DNA of 64,000 bases from Euglena gracilis (Eukaryota > Euglenida > Euglenophyceae > Euglenales): positions 4,958,170 through 5,022,169 of the forward strand of contig CP154956.1 in assembly GCA_039621445.1 (NCBI GenBank). Direction: 5' to 3'. The notes below the pieces were generated by a model, which had not been told where the DNA came from, did no database searches, and saw nothing but the letters and a program-made list of their open reading frames with translations. Shown piece after piece: positions 1-13,858 of this stretch; within the stretch, counting starts at the first letter, position 1, and every line of letters begins with the position of its first letter. Position numbers and translations under genes: made by a program.

Positions 1-925
1 TCGGGCCGAAAACGGGGCACCGGGGGGCGAAAAACGCTCATTTTTGGCTGAAAAACAGGTTTTCCGGGTCCGGGAGGCCAAAAAAAAACATCGTTTTGGG
101 CCAAAAAAATTCGATTTTTTTTTCGACTTTTTCGAACTGTTTTTGACCCAAACTCTATCGGTTTCAGCGCGCCGGGCCAAAAACGGGGCGCTGGGGGGGG
201 GGGGTCGAAAAACGCTTCATTTTTGGCCTTTGGCCCAAAAGCAGTTTTTACAAGTCCGGGAGGCCAAAAAACATCGTTTCGGGCAAAAAAGTTTTTCGAT
301 TTTTTTCGACCAAAAATGCCCAAAGGGAAAAGTAAAAAACAGGCCAAAAGTGTACAAAATGGCCAAATGGCCGAAAAATGACCGTATCTCGGGCTAGGAG
401 CGGAGATGCGGAGAAATCAAAATGCTGTTTGACAGGGCATCGTAAGGGCTTCAATTTAGGTCTCCGGACACTTCCTTTGATTCCCCACAATTTTTGAGAT
501 ATTTCAGGAAAATCGATCTTTTGAGCCACATAACAGCCGAAAATGGCTGAGTCGCAAGCCTGCTGCGCTGTTTTGGGCTGTAAATCGGCCATATTTCGGG
601 CTGGGTTGGGAGTTGCAGGGAAATCAAAACTACCGTTGAATAGGGCATCGTATGGGCTTCAATTTTAGGTCTCTGGACATTTCTTTTTGATTTTGCTTCA
701 TTTCCGAGATATTTTGGAAACATCGATTTTTTGACCCCGAAAACAGCCCAAAATGGCCCCTGAAATGGGCCAAAGTTGGCCGAAAAATGGCCGTAACTTG
801 TAAGAGTTGGGGGGAAAAGTAAACCATGGTTGGGTAGGGAGTGCATTCCAAGGGTTTCATTATTGCTCTCCGGACTTTTCCTTTGATTTTACTTCATTGT
901 CAAGATATTTTGAAAAAAAAACAAC
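1..925 (+). repeat. composite repeat R1, copy 1
   Basis: Two block types follow one another. The first, about 150 bp, recurs at 1-330 and carries 'gggtcgaaaaacgctcat', 'ggtccgggaggccaaaaa' and 'tttttgaccca'. The second, about 190-200 bp, recurs three times at 370-925; each unit has 'tctccggac', 'tttgattt' and 'gagatattt' near the same spacing. The same order of blocks recurs at 55980-57310 and inverted at 5050-6265, so this is a dispersed composite element and not a local satellite. No protein is recognised. Confidence 0.75.
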
Positions 926-1075
926 AACCAACAACAGAAAAAACAAAAAAACAAAACACACAAGACCAACACAAAACAAACCCACCAAACCAAAACCAAA
1001 CAACAAAGACAAAAACTAACACAATGCTTTTTTTTTTTTACCAAAAAAAACGGCCCAAAAAAAACAGCCCAAAAT

Positions 1076-1705
1076 GGCTTCACTGTGGACACCAAAAGTT
1101 TTTTTGTGGTTCACATGTGGACATCCAAAAATTTTTGTGGTTCACCAGTGGACACCCAAAAAGTATTTGTGGCTCACATGTGGATTTTGTGTGGGGGGAG
1201 GGGCCGATTAATCGCAATTAATCGATGTTTGGTCAATCTCTTGCCAAGAAAACCAAATTCTGGTGGCTGATTCCTAATTTTACCAGAGTTTGAGGTGGGT
1301 GATTCCTTGTTTGTTGTGGGTGATTCCTTGTTTGTTGTGGGTGATTGTTAATTTGGGGTGCGCAGTTCCTAATTTGTTGCGACTGGATCCAAATTTGGCA
1401 AAAAAAATCCATTAGATCCTAAGTTGGCCAAAATTTTGGCACAGCAATGTCTTAATTTCACCATCCAAACTGCAGTGTCTCCCCCCCCCCGCGTCCCCCC
1501 GCATCCCAGACACCCCCCTTGGCATTTTGCCACTTCGACCCAAGACTTTTCCGACGGGGAAATATTGTTCATCAATATTTTCGATCCTCAATAATCAAAT
1601 CGACTTTTTCGATCCTCAATTTTTTGGGCAACAAAATTTTTGTGGACACCAAACAATTTTTTGTGGTTCACCTGTGGACACCAAAAGAAAATTGTGGTCC
1701 ACAAA
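1076..1705. repeat. short tandem and dispersed repeats
   Basis: About 34-bp imperfect repeats of the type 'gtggacaccaaaa...gtggttcac' occur three times at 1083-1185 and twice at 1640-1705. Between them a 22-bp unit 'gtgggtgattccttgtttgt' is tandem at 1295-1350. A related 'gattcctaatttgg' motif recurs at 15830-15980. I see no gene here. Confidence 0.5.
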
Positions 1706-1744
1706 ATGACAACCTTGGTGTACCACACTAAATGAAGGTCTGGG

Positions 1745-2030
1745 GAAGGGTCACAGGGGTCCGGCAGCCAGCCAACTGCCCAGTCCCTGCAGCACAGGGC
1801 TGCACACGGAGGCTATTGGCACGCCGGCCGCAGGCCAAGAGGCGTGCCAGGAGCGTGTGATGGATGGGGTCATGATCCGGGGTCCAGTTTGGCGGTCGGG
1901 TGGGGGCAGGTTGGAAGTGGGGGGGGGGGTGGCGGCGATTCTTAACCCAGTAAGCCAGGTTGTGAGCGGCGATGTCAAGCCATTCCTTTTCCCATGCTTC
2001 AAGCCATCTTCCCATGCTGCCATGCAAATA
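1745..2030 (-). other. GC-rich coding-like block, possible exon
   Basis: On the minus strand two overlapping frames stay open through this GC-rich island, which stands out from AT-rich flanks. One begins with a tryptophan-rich stretch (GRWLEAWEKEWLDIAAHNLA) and meets a possible donor at 'ctgg|gttaag'. It would lie downstream of the Cache exons of gene A on the same strand and could be one of its exons. No motif decides the frame, so this is weak. Confidence 0.25.
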
Positions 2031-2302
2031 TAAGAAACAGAAGCGGAGTGAGGCTCCGATCGTTGGATAAATTTTCAGAGCACCTGAAAGTTGGGTTCCG
2101 ATACTCTTGAGGACTTGGGGTCCCCCCTCCCCGCCAACCCTGGTCGGCGAGGACCAAACATCCAAACCCCTCAGACACCCTGGGTTTTTGGGCAAAAAAT
2201 TTCAGATGCGCCTTAAAAGAAAAAAACCATCGAACCCCCATTCACTGTTCATTTGAATCATGCCACCGGAGAGACAAAGAGGAGGAGGACGTGGGTCTGG
2301 AT

Positions 2303-2655
2303 CATACCATTGCTTGGTGACCCTGTGGGGGGGGGGGGGTCACTTTCCACTCCGAAAAAACCAGTCAGTCACTTTTTTCGGCCAAGCCAGTCAGCCACTT
2401 TACCCCTGGGGGGCGGGGTCAGCCACTCAGGAAAACCAGTCACTTTTTGGCCTTTCAAGGCCATTTTGGCCAAAATTTTCTCCAGCGCCTTCGGCACCGG
2501 TTGGCCATTCAGCCACTTTCGGGTGACTTCCGGCCCACCCCACCCCCGGGGGGAGGGGGGTCACGGCCAAAAAAACCAGTCAGTCACTCTGAAAAAACCA
2601 GTCAGTCACCCCCCCCCCGGGGGGTGGGGTGGGACAGGTGTTAATCAATGGTCTG
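2303..2655. mobile_element. hAT-like MITE, CATAC family, copy at 2.3 kb
   Basis: The element starts 'cataccattgcttggtgacc' and ends in a degenerate inverse ('..taatcaatggtctg'). It is flanked by perfect 8-bp duplications GTCTGGAT at 2295-2302 and 2656-2663. Inside are several 'accagtcagtcac' motifs, C/G tracts able to pair, and a 'cagcgccttcggcacc' hairpin. There is no transposase, so it is non-autonomous. The 8-bp duplication fits the hAT superfamily. Confidence 0.85.
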
Positions 2656-2939
2656 GTCTGGATGCCCCCTGACAAAAAAAACTGGACATCATAAAGTTCC
2701 AAAAAAAATTGACCCAAAAATGTCGCAAGAAAGTGCTGTCTTGCACATTTTCAAAAGGGGACTGCGTGCAACCGAGAGCCGGGGGATTCATAATTTGCAG
2801 GGTTACAAATACAAAACCGGTTTCAGAACTTCGTTTGGAAACCAACGCAGGGGCTCAATTTGCGGCTCGACGCCTTTGCATGCGTTGTGTGGCGTGTGTT
2901 GTGTTGCGTCAGCATGCAGCCTGATGTTCACCTCTGGGC

Positions 2940-3100
2940 CTGTGCAGCCCTCTGCGCCGAGGCATTCGCACAGGGTTGGCTGGTGCCCACCACCAAAAGG
3001 TCTGACGAGTTGCCCTCAGGGCGGTCTGTTCCGCATCTGTGAGGGCATTGAGGTTGCCGGGTTGAGCAAGCGCCTGTCCAGGGTCAAACCCCCCAACAAC
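2940..3100 (-). other. coding-like block, possible exon
   Basis: One minus-strand frame reads a plausible soluble segment (FDPGQALAQPGNLNALTDAE, then a Trp-rich stretch). Another short frame nearby has Cys and an N-glycosylation-like site. It lies downstream of gene A's Cache exons on the same strand. Splice borders are not clear and no family is recognised. Confidence 0.25.
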
Positions 3101-3239
3101 GCCATCAGGCTCATTTTATTCGGAACATTTTGGCCCCCACAATCCCAGGCCAACTTTGACAGGGGTGAGAAAGAGGAGCCGTATTTGCCCCAACAGTCTG
3201 AAGGCCAACAAAGGGCAGGAAATTGGTTTTGAGCAGCCC

Positions 3240-3680
3240 CCTCTTTGCCCACCGACCGGGTTCCTACAACCTAAGACTGGGGGGTCATGCGCACACCCTG
3301 ACCTGCAACCCCCGACCGGGGGGGGGGGGGGTCGGTATAGGAGGGTGGTCGGAGGGCAGGGGGGGGGGCTTTGGTATTACACGCAACACAACTATTTTGC
3401 GAACTAAGTCTGGCCAATACTATTTGACTTCCAACCTATCAAAAAACCCTCAAAAAGAATCGGAACATGCGAATGGTGCTATTTCTGACCATCACAAACA
3501 GGGAAAAATCGGCGAGGCACTCGGAGGAAAATTCGACCTTTCTGGGGGGGGGGGGGTTCCCAGGTACCACCTTGGGGGTTGGACTATTGGAAGAGAGGGA
3601 GGGAGGGGGTGTCCCCCCTCCCAAACCCCCCCCTCCGGCCAAAGAGGGGCCACCTCCCCCATAAAGCCACACACCCTCTT
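3240..3680. repeat. G/C-tract foldback-like stretch
   Basis: Alternating long G and C tracts ('gaccgggggggg', 'ctggggggggggggttccc', 'tcccccctccc') could pair into hairpins, as in the other foldback elements of the window. No clear terminal repeats or target duplication were found and no gene is seen. Confidence 0.35.
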
Positions 3681-4003
3681 GATATCTATCTATCTATGAA
3701 CTCTCTAAAAGGGCACAGTTTTGATTTGGACAGGCGGTAAGAAAATCGGGCCCCTTCGGGACAAAGGTGCCAAAACACAGTCGAAAACCGGTATTTTTTC
3801 AACGTGCGAAACAAAATTTTCTCAAAGAAAAGAAGAGGCTCAAAAATTCCAAAAAAAATTAAACCAGAGGCATCTGCAGTTTGACATCGATGGGGATTCC
3901 GATGGGCAAGCTTATTTTGGAGGGTATTAAGAGCATTGGGGCCTGAACATACAATGGGCCCAACTTTCCCAAATGTCTTCCATAAAAGTGAAAACCGATG
4001 CCC

Positions 4004-4120
4004 CTGGCCAAAGATGACGGCCACCAGCTGGGAGGCGCTCAGCGTCTCCAGGTACGTGTTGACGTCGCTGAAGAAGAAGTCCGATGCGGCCACCGCCACC
4101 AGAGTTGGCGGGGAGCCGGG
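4004..4120 (-). CDS. gene A exon: end of Cache-like domain
   Basis: The minus frame reads [20 protein letters not shown] and then ..[15 protein letters not shown]. In Cache domains this region follows the T-x-S-x-P strand and has the form 'GVVAVD-x-x-L..L', which matches order and spacing with the exon at 8604-8698. The sequence gives no canonical AG before it nor GT right after 'ggccag', so the borders are uncertain. The intron to 8.6 kb holds composite repeat R1 inverted. Confidence 0.6.
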
Positions 4121-7100
4121 GGCATGCCCAACAGGCAAATTAAAAACAAAAAAAATAAATCATAAAATTAAATACAGGGGGGGGAAGACGCTGAAAGGAC
4201 CCCAAATACGCGCTAAAATATGCGGGAATATGCTCAAAATATGCAGAAAAATATAAGGAAAATATGCGATTTTTCTGGAATCGGGCCAACTTGGACATGT
4301 TCAGGTGGCCCAATTGCAATCATTCCAAGCCATTTTGGGCATTTTGGGGCGCTTTCAGCCCATGACGGTCACAGTCAGATGTTCTCGGACCATTTTCGAC
4401 CATTTCGAGCCATTTTGGGCCCATTTTAGACGATTCTTGACTAGTTTTTGGCCATTTTTGGCCATTTTCAGCAAATTAGGATGATTTGTTTGCAATTGGA
4501 GTGGCTCAAAAGACCAAAATAATTTGACAAAAAGGAAAAGCCAACAGTGGACAAAAAGAGCCCAAAATGGCCAAAATGACTCAAAAATTACACACAGAGG
4601 CCCAGGTCAGGCATCTATAGGCAGGCCCAAAAATTTCCCATTTTGGGCCATTTTAGGCCATTTTTGGTCATTTTTGGCCACTTTAGGCCACTTTAGGCCA
4701 TTTTTGGCCATTTTAGGCCATTTTAGGCCACTTCAGGCCATTTTAAGGTATAGGTGGGGTCGCTGAGTTCTTATCTCTTTAGAGTAAGAGCGAAGTCTAC
4801 CCCTAAGCAAAAGGGGAGGTCCAACCCCCCTGGGTAGACCGTGAAAACTGCGGATTATCACAATGACCCCGGCTCGGTTCCCTGTATATTTTTTTCAGTT
4901 GCAAGCGACCGGATCTCTAGTTTCTGAATCACCTCCGTTTGACCCCCGACTCTCAGCCAGGCCCCAGGTATTCACCCGCGAAGGGGTCCAAAGTGGGTAG
5001 GATTGGCCCGACCACCCTTCCGACTCTGCCATTTCGCCGGGTTCCAAAAATTGGTCAAAAAATCAATTTTTCGAATATATCTCGAGAAAATGTGTCGAGA
5101 TATTTTGGAAACCCCGATTTTTTTGCCCCCCCCCCAAAAACACCCCAAAATGGCTGTTTTGGGCCTCAAAAACGCGCTGGAACACGGGCCAGGCGTGTCG
5201 GTGGTAAAAAAAAGGCGAACGAGAGGTGACAGAGGGCCTCCGGGGGTGCATTTCCTCAGACCAACATTTCCGGAAATCCAACCACGATTTGCTTTTCCTC
5301 CAACTCTTCGTGTAGCCCGAGTTACGGTCATTTTTCGGCCAATTTTGGCCCATTCATTCAGGGGCCATTTTGGGCTGTTTTCGGGGTCAAAAAATCGAGG
5401 TTTCCAAAAATGAAGCAAAATCAATTCACCAAATTGAAGCAACCAAATTGAAGCCCTTACAATGCCCTTTCTAACGGTATTTTTTCCTCGCAACTCCCCG
5501 CCTAGCCCGAAATATGGCCGATTTACGGCCCAAAACAGCGCGGCAGGCTTGCAATTTGGCCGTTTTCGGCCCTGTTTATGGTCGAAAAATCAATTTTTCT
5601 AAAATTTTTCAAAAATGGTGGGAAATCAAAGGAAATGAATGTCTGGAGACCTAAACTGAAGCCCTTAAAATGCCCTGTCAAATAATATTTTGATTTCCCC
5701 GCAATTCCCCGCAATTCCCAATATAATGTTTTTCGACCCCCCCCCAACGCCCCGTTTTTGGCCGCCACCCATGGACTTTAAATCAAAAATGGGTCAAAAA
5801 AGTCGAAAAAATTGGAAAAAAATGCCCAAAACGATTTATTTTTGGCCTCCTGGACCCAGAAAAACTGTTTTCGGGGTTTTTCGACCCCCATGCTCCTTGT
5901 TTTTAGCCCACGGACTTTGGGCCAAAAAACGGGTCGAAAAAGTCGAAAAAATCGAAAAAAAAATATTTTGCCTGACAGGATGTTTTTTGGCCGGAAAACC
6001 TGTTTTTGAGCCAAAAATGAGCGTTTTCTACCTCCCAGCGCCCCATTTTTGGCCCGAAACCCATGAACTGCGGGTCAAAAACAGGTCAAAAAAGTCGAAA
6101 AAAAATCGGGAAAAAAAATGCCCAAAACGATGCCCGGAAAAGCTTTTTTGGAGGAGAAAATTAGCGTTTTCTTGGAATAAAAATGAGCGATCCTCCCGCC
6201 CCCCGTTTTTGGCCCGAAACCCATGGATTTGGGTCATATCCGGGTCAAAACAGTCGAAAAATCAAAGCAAAGGGGAATGGGGGTATGGGGTTTCTGAGCT
6301 GTCACCATTTCAGAAATTACTGTAAAATCACTGAAATATACCGTAAATTGCACGTGAGTAATTTGTACATCATAAATCATGAGAAATTTATAATGCTAGT
6401 CTTTTCGGCCTTCCATTACGTGCAAGTCCCATTAAGAGCTCAGCACTATTCAAAACCTGGTTCTGAAAATCATAATTTATCATATTTTTTTCCAAAACTG
6501 TATCATAACGTGTGCAAACCAAATGGGAAAAATTCTGTTGCCACAACACAACAATTTTTTTTGTGAACAAGTGAAGCCATTCAGGTAATGACTTTCGGTG
6601 ACTATTGTTAATCGGGTGGATTTTGGATGAAGTGGGTTCCTACCTCCCCCCCCCCTTGTCCAACGACCACTAAATATCGCTACTGACCGGGGGGGGGGGG
6701 TCGCTATTTTGGCCAAAAAATACTAATGACCCGTGGTCATTAGACAAAACCAGGGTCAAAATTTTTTTATCCCATGTGCACAAAATGGTCACAAAATGGT
6801 CACAAAATGGCCAAAAGTGGTCAAAATGGGGCAAAAGGTGGATAAAAGCAGTCAGAAGTGGCTTAAAATGGCCACAAATGTGCAAAAATAGCTAGAAGCA
6901 GCAAAAAAAAATGGCATAAATGAAGCAAAAATGCATTCAAAGCATCCAAAAATGGCCTAATTTGCCAAATGCAGCCCACAGTGGCCAAAAGTGGCCAAAA
7001 GTGGCCCAAAATGGCCAAAACATGGCCAAAACATGGCCAGAAAAGGCCAAAGGTTGGAAACCAGGCAAAAAAAAACTTGTTGACCAGGTACAAAATCTGC

Positions 7101-10100
7101 CATGAAAGTTGTAAGAAAAGGCTGGAGGTAAGAACATGAACGTCTGGAAAAAAAGATCACCTGGACAAGGCCAGTCGTTGGCCGGGGGGGGGGGGGAGGT
7201 AAATGGAGGCGGCTGAATCCTTGTCCACCTGATTTCCATCTCGTTGACTTGCGTGCAAAGCTTGTCCAAAGTACCATCTATTTTTTATTGTTTAATTATC
7301 TTGCTTCATTTATGTTGATTCAATTGCTAATCATTTTTTATTTATTTCATTTTTTATTTAATTCTTATTTAACAGGGAGGAAATATGCAGAGCACATATT
7401 TTTCGCACATTCTGCATATTTCAGCGCATATTTCCCCCTTTTTTTTGCCCAAAAAGTACATATTTTGCATATTTTGCGCATATTTAGCGCATATTTTGAG
7501 GGTTTTCCAGTTTTTCCCGCAGCATATTTTGCCTGTTCGCGCATATTTTCCACATATTTTTTGCTCATTTTCCGCATCTTCCAAACACTTTAGGCCATTT
7601 TCTTTCATTTCAGGCCATTTGCTTTCATTTTCGGCCTTTTTTTTGCACAATTTGGACCATTTTGTGTGCTACCTGGGCAGGCACCAACCTTTTCTTATTC
7701 AATAATATGAAATGCTCATCCAAAAAAGCATTCAAAATTCATGAACACTGGATCAGAGCCATGGGAAGCTCAACAAATCTTAATTCATACCCATTGAGGA
7801 ATTCTGGACAATAAGAATTTACTGCAGTGAAAATCTTTCAGAAAAAAAATATACGTTGGACAAGTATTAAAATTTTTTATTTGTTCTACCAAAAAGGCGC
7901 CAAGTTTTTTTTTGTGAAACCTACACCATTTTGTGGGATTTCGTAAAAAAAAAATCATTTTTTCTGAAAGATGATGCTGTTGCCTGGTGAAATTGAATTT
8001 GATTTTGGCATTGTTTTTCCATTTGGGCATTTTTTTGGCATAAATGAGAGAGGATGGCAGAGATCAAAGGGCAAAGCTGAGAGCAAATCCTCCTCTCTGT
8101 GTTTGTTTTCCGTTTGGGGAAACTTAATGCTAAAAAGAAAACCCTCTGAAAACGTTCATAAATAGGAGAGAATCTCATTCATAATTGTTTGTGGTTGTTT
8201 GGGTCGTTTGATCATTCGGCATGATAATCTGTGGTTGTGGAAAATCTCCAAAATTGTGCTGGTTCATGATTTGAAGGAATCCCTGAACCTAACGAATGAG
8301 CATACACATCTTTCAATTGAGATTTTTCCAACGTCTTTCATCTTTCTTCTGTCTTTTTCCCCATACTTCCAAATTTGCTTCTGTTTCATTATTCACACCA
8401 AAAAAAGATGGGAGCAAGAAAAAATACAGCTGTCCAAACCTTCAAAATTCAGCTACCAAAAGAAGGTTGGGGACCGTGGATTTGGGACGTAAAGGGTCGC
8501 AAAGGTGTTAAGTGACTCTACAAGAGGGAACACATACGGCACAAACCAGGGTCAGGGTGGGGGTCAGGGTGGCCAAGGATTGTGGATTTAGAATCCCATT
8601 CGCCATATTGGCGAGCTGCCGGCATGGGAAGAGAGGATGGGGTAAGAGAGCGTGACAGTCGGGACCAGTTTTAAGGCATCAATGTACACCGTACTCATCT
8701 GCGTCCACCGCAGGGAACGAGTTGGTGGGGAATAGAAGACACAAGCAGGCATTTCAATGTAAACACAAACCACAACGCCCACTCACAGGCACCTCACACA
8801 CCCGACATTGCACGGGTGCAGGCACAAGTTCAAAGAACACATGGAGAACAAACGGAGAGGTTATCAGAAGGGGAAGTTTCAAACGCAATGGTGAAATTGA
8901 ACAAAAACCTCAGTTCCAGGCTGTTCTCTGCGTTCCCTGGTCTTGGCAGTCTGGGCACCCCAATGGACAGTGTACCATGCCCGGCATCGGGGGTCGGTGA
9001 CAGGTATGCCCAGCTTACAATTTGATCGGACTTTGCCACTCATAAACGTTGAAGGTCTGCTCTCCAATCACTTCCTTGGGACTTTGATTGAATAAACAAA
9101 ATGGGAAATTGTCACTTTCTGGAGAAGGCGACTTTTGTGTTAGTTGTTTTTTTTTGAAATGAACTCCCATACTGTTCCTTCTGTTTTATTTTTGAATGAA
9201 AAAGAACCTACCAGCACTGGCATTCATGCACCGGATGGTTCTGATTGGGCCCGTCATCTTTTTTTTTCCATTTGTGCCTGCTGTAGGCAAGTTTTTTTTG
9301 TTTTGAAATCGCGTTGGGGCCAGACAGAAGTGAAACTTTTTGGGAATTAGCAAATTGGATCCTTGCATCCCCCTGGGTACAATTGGGGTTTCTTTTGATG
9401 TTTTGGCATGGATGGGGTGAAAAAACCTAGCGACCTAGGCCCACTCGGAAAGCTATTTTTGTTTCTATACTCGCTGGCCGTCTGGACGCCGTCTCCAGGG
9501 AAGAGGTAGAAATTCTTCACAACTGTTCAAATTGCTCCTGCAATTTTTGTTTCCTGCTTGTCCATACTGTGGTCCGTACAGAGGAGAGCCACCTGAGCAA
9601 AACCACAAGTTCCGTTGCAGCTCGGGTAGACGCTCTCTGTCCCCTCTGCACATGTGATGTTCATTAGCGTAGAATTGGAGCCGGCCAAGCACGATTGCTT
9701 CCACGCTGTGAAGTTGGCGTCGGAGGCGTCGAGAGCTTGCTGGGCCAAATGGAATGCTTCTCCAATGGCCTTGCCAAAACACATAAATTGGTTCCAGGGA
9801 CTTCAGTTCTCAGCGAAGAAAGTAACACAAGGTGTCAATACAATTGGTGGACCAAAGGGGGAAACTGTTCAAGGTGTTTTGTCAGTATGTGATTTGCAGT
9901 GTTTGCCTCCACAACCTTTCTCGGGTTCCATCATTTTCGGGACTATTAACTGACCATTAAACCCCCAACCCATTAAACCCCTAAATCCTAAACCATTCAC
10001 CTCTCATGTGTGTCACCTTTTGGTGGTCACGGGGGGTGCCGGGGGGAGGGTTGGTTTGGTGGTGGGGGCAGGCAGGGCAGGGCTGCAATTACGAGGAAAA

Positions 10101-13100
10101 GGCCGCCATTGCCAGCCCTTGTCTTGGTGCCCGGCCGCGGTTGGCCGCAGCAATACGGAGGCGGTGAATAACCCAGCCGAGCACCCCCCCCCCTGCGGCA
10201 AATGGAGGGGGAATGCGGCAGGGCGGAGGCAAGATGGGAAGCCACCCCAGGCGTTTCCCGGGCTTCCGAGCAAGGAAACCGGCAGCCGGAATCCCGTTGT
10301 CCCTGCGGGAAAAAAAAATGCAAAAATGTGCAAGAAATGAAAAATAAATGTGCAAAAAAATGGGGGGAAATGTGATAAAACCATGTGGAAAAAAAAACAA
10401 TTTCTTCCGCAAAATGGCGGTACTCATGTCCATTGAAAAGGAAGGCGGCGCGGCCGCCGACCACGAGGCGAAAGAACAGACCCAGCGGGGGCGGCCTGGT
10501 AGGGGGCCCACTGGTAGAACACCACGACGTCCGACGCCGGCCCCAGCCGATTGTACAGCGTGTACGCCACGCCAATGACGTCGCAGAAACTATTGCCCCC
10601 GCTGGCGGTACCCGGGGCAGCGGGGGTTGCAACGGACGGCTTCTGGGGGGGGGGGGGTATGTCAGTAATCAAACCACTTCATGAATTCAATAAGCATCTC
10701 GTCTGAAATGAAAGAATTGACACCCAAAAATTAAGGGACTCCCCAAAAAAGGTTTCCCACTGATTTTTGTAAAAATCCAGATGGACTGGGATAAAACTGT
10801 GGGGAGGGAAAGCACAAAAGAATGGGTTTTTTTTGGCATTTTTGCTTTGACCAATTTCTCCTATGCAAAATTGGCAGTTTTGAGGCACTTTTTTCATGGT
10901 GAAATCCTGATTTTTTTCAGCAAAGGACCCAAAAACAACCCAGGGTAATTGGGGGGAGGGGTGCTACACACGTGGCCTCCATCACCCCAATTTTTTGGGT
11001 TGTTCATTTAAAGCGACAAAAAATTCATTTCATCATCTTTGCCTGCAATGGCTCTGCTTTTCACGACAAGAGCTCATTTGTATTTATATGTTTGGAGCTG
11101 TTGCTCTGTTTTGCTGGTGAGTTTTGAGCTCTTGAGCTTTGAGGCAGATGTTGTCCACCCAGAAATCATCCCATGGTTGGCTTCAAGCTGGCAGCCTGAG
11201 CTGGTCGATGTAGATGTTCTGTTGCATCTCCGCACTTGCCATGCACAGCATCCCCATAAGGGTGCAGCTTGCGCCGTTCATCGGTTGGTCGGCCCCCACG
11301 CTCAGGTTCATCAGCCCGCTTCCAGTGGCCCACCCAAGGTTCTGGGGCGGGGCTGCTCGGTTGCACCAGTTGTAAACCCCCCCCAATAACTTTGCCCCCT
11401 AAACTTTGCTCCCCTGCCCTCCTACAAAGTTATTTGGGCAGTACCCAAAATCATTGATGGACCAATCGACCACGTTTCCTAAAGGAAACTTGTTGTCATA
11501 TTCCGTTCGAAAATAATATTTGTAACATAATTTAATGCTTCTATTTAAACAATAGAACATTATGGCACTTCAGATGCTTTTTTGTGCTTATCGCCTTCTG
11601 ATTTCCAAAAAAGCTGCATCATTTTCACGTAGTTCCTTGTGAAGGGGGGGGGGGCAAAATCATTTGGACCGATCTTTTCGGACTGTAAAGTTATTTGGGT
11701 GTTTACCCGAACCCCAAAGGGAACGCCTGAATCCAATGGATTGTGAGTAGCAGCCGGAGCCAGGCCACGAGGGAAGGCTGCGGGGGGGGGGGGGCATAAA
11801 CCTATGTTGGGGCCCACTGAGTCAAATTGTAGAGTCGGGCTTGCCTTTGGAGTGCAGTAATACGCTCGCCCACGAGGTGCCCCTTCAAAAGGGGGACGCC
11901 ACATTCAATGGAGGACTTGTTCAAGCTGGCATAAACTTCACAGGAAGAGCACTGGACTTCCCCAGGGGTCAAGTGGTAGCCCCCCCCCCCAAGAAAGGCC
12001 CGGGTCGACGAAGCAAAATTCCAAAAAAAATCCAAAAAAACCCAAAATATCCTCAAATGTCACAATTTTCATCGTTTTTGTATGACAAAAAAAAAGATGG
12101 GCATCGGCATTTCTAATTGTACATGACACACCTCCACATGGTTTGGCATGGAGTGGCTCAGCACAGCTCCAGCGGTCGTTGGTCTCCCATCCAATCCATA
12201 CATCCTTTTAAGGGCCCCAGTGGGGGTTGCTGGACTAGGGTTAGAGAATTGGGCTGGCTAGAAATTTGGGCAGCTGGCTAGCTGCCCACCCCCCTCCCAG
12301 GGGTGGATGGACCCCAGCTGGACCTGGGTTGGACTGGACTGGGCTGGGCCGAAATCAGACAATTGCATATAAATGGCCTGCAAAGCACAATTTTAGAAAG
12401 AATGAGCATCTGACAGCTCCCCTCCCCAAAAAAGCCCAAAACTCCCACCAAAAAAACCATTTTGGGCCATTTTGAACACTTTTTTTCAAAAAATTTGGCG
12501 CTTTATAGCAAAATTTTTTCCAACAAGAGGCCGGCTTGCACCACCCCCCAAGGGGGTGCTGCTGCAGCCGGGCTGGGCCAAAATCGGGGCTGGCTGCAGT
12601 AGCCCCCCGGGGGAGTCTGCAAAACCTTAAAGAGATGTGTGGTGCGGTTGCTTTCGGCACTTCGCATCACTGAAAATTTTTTCACTCCTGGAAATTTTTC
12701 AATTTTTGTTCCTCGAACTCAAGTGCGAACTTTGTGCTGTTACTTTTTTGAAGTTCTTCACTATTCCTTTCCTTTCGTGTAAGCACCAACCCTGGGCTTG
12801 TTGGAATGCAAGGGAAGGTTTGACAATGGAGGCCTTTGAAGAATTGTTTAAAAACTGCAGAAGACTGCGTAGGAATTGATTTCGGATTTTCAGGGGAAAA
12901 TCCTTAGAAACCCCAGATGCCTATTAAGAGATCCCTGAACGTGTAACTGGAAGCAATGGGACAGTGTCAAGCAATTTTTTTTCTTTTTCTTTTGAACAGG
13001 TCTGACGCATAGGATATCTCCTTTGTTTCTTTGGGTCGAGAACTGTCCCCAACTTGTTACACAGACTCAACACGCAAAATTGCATGCAAACCTCCCACCG

Positions 13101-13763
13101 AACTGCTCCTGAGCCATTTCAGGAAAATCAAAGAAAACAAAAATTGCGGAAATTGAAATATATATATGATGGAAAATTGCGAGAAATTTGTGGAAAATGT
13201 GGTGAATGGTAATTGTGGGGGAAACTGTGCATATCCATTAACCTGGCTACACAAAATAAAGCAAAAGAAATTGAATCCCTCTCTCCCTGCCCTTCAGATA
13301 CAAGTGTTTGCATTTCAATAATGGGGGCGATGGTAAATGGGACCTCGGGCCTGTATCATTCCACTGAAAATTGTTTGGACCCGTGCTGCGGACTCTGTTC
13401 GCAGCCGGGAGGCATAGTCCTTCCCATGCCAGTACTCAGACTGCAAGCCCAATGGATGTCGGTATCAAAATATTTGTTGCTTGGAAAAAAAAACTATCCT
13501 TGTGAAAAATTATTAGTTGTGATTTCAATGAAAGCTGCCACCAGTAAAATTTGGTCAGTGAAAATTAAATTCTAAACAGTGAAAAGGCATCTAGATCTTA
13601 GAATGCACTTTTAAAAAAAAACAACTTAAACAGCACGTTCCAATGACGGGCTAACCCACACATCTCCCATCAATCCCAAAGGAGACGGTGAAGGCCTGAG
13701 CTACTTAACGTCACTTTACCGATTCAAGCAAATTTTGATAATCAGCATACACACACGCACACG

Positions 13764-13858
<95 letters not shown>

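Noticed and set aside
4319-4420. Dinoflagellate spliced-leader-like 'agccattttggg'
   Set aside because: Only a short match inside the GGCCATTTT repeats; the rest of the leader and its donor are absent.
4740-4935. snRNA or tRNA gene
   Set aside because: No cloverleaf, B box, Sm site or conserved snRNA core could be found.
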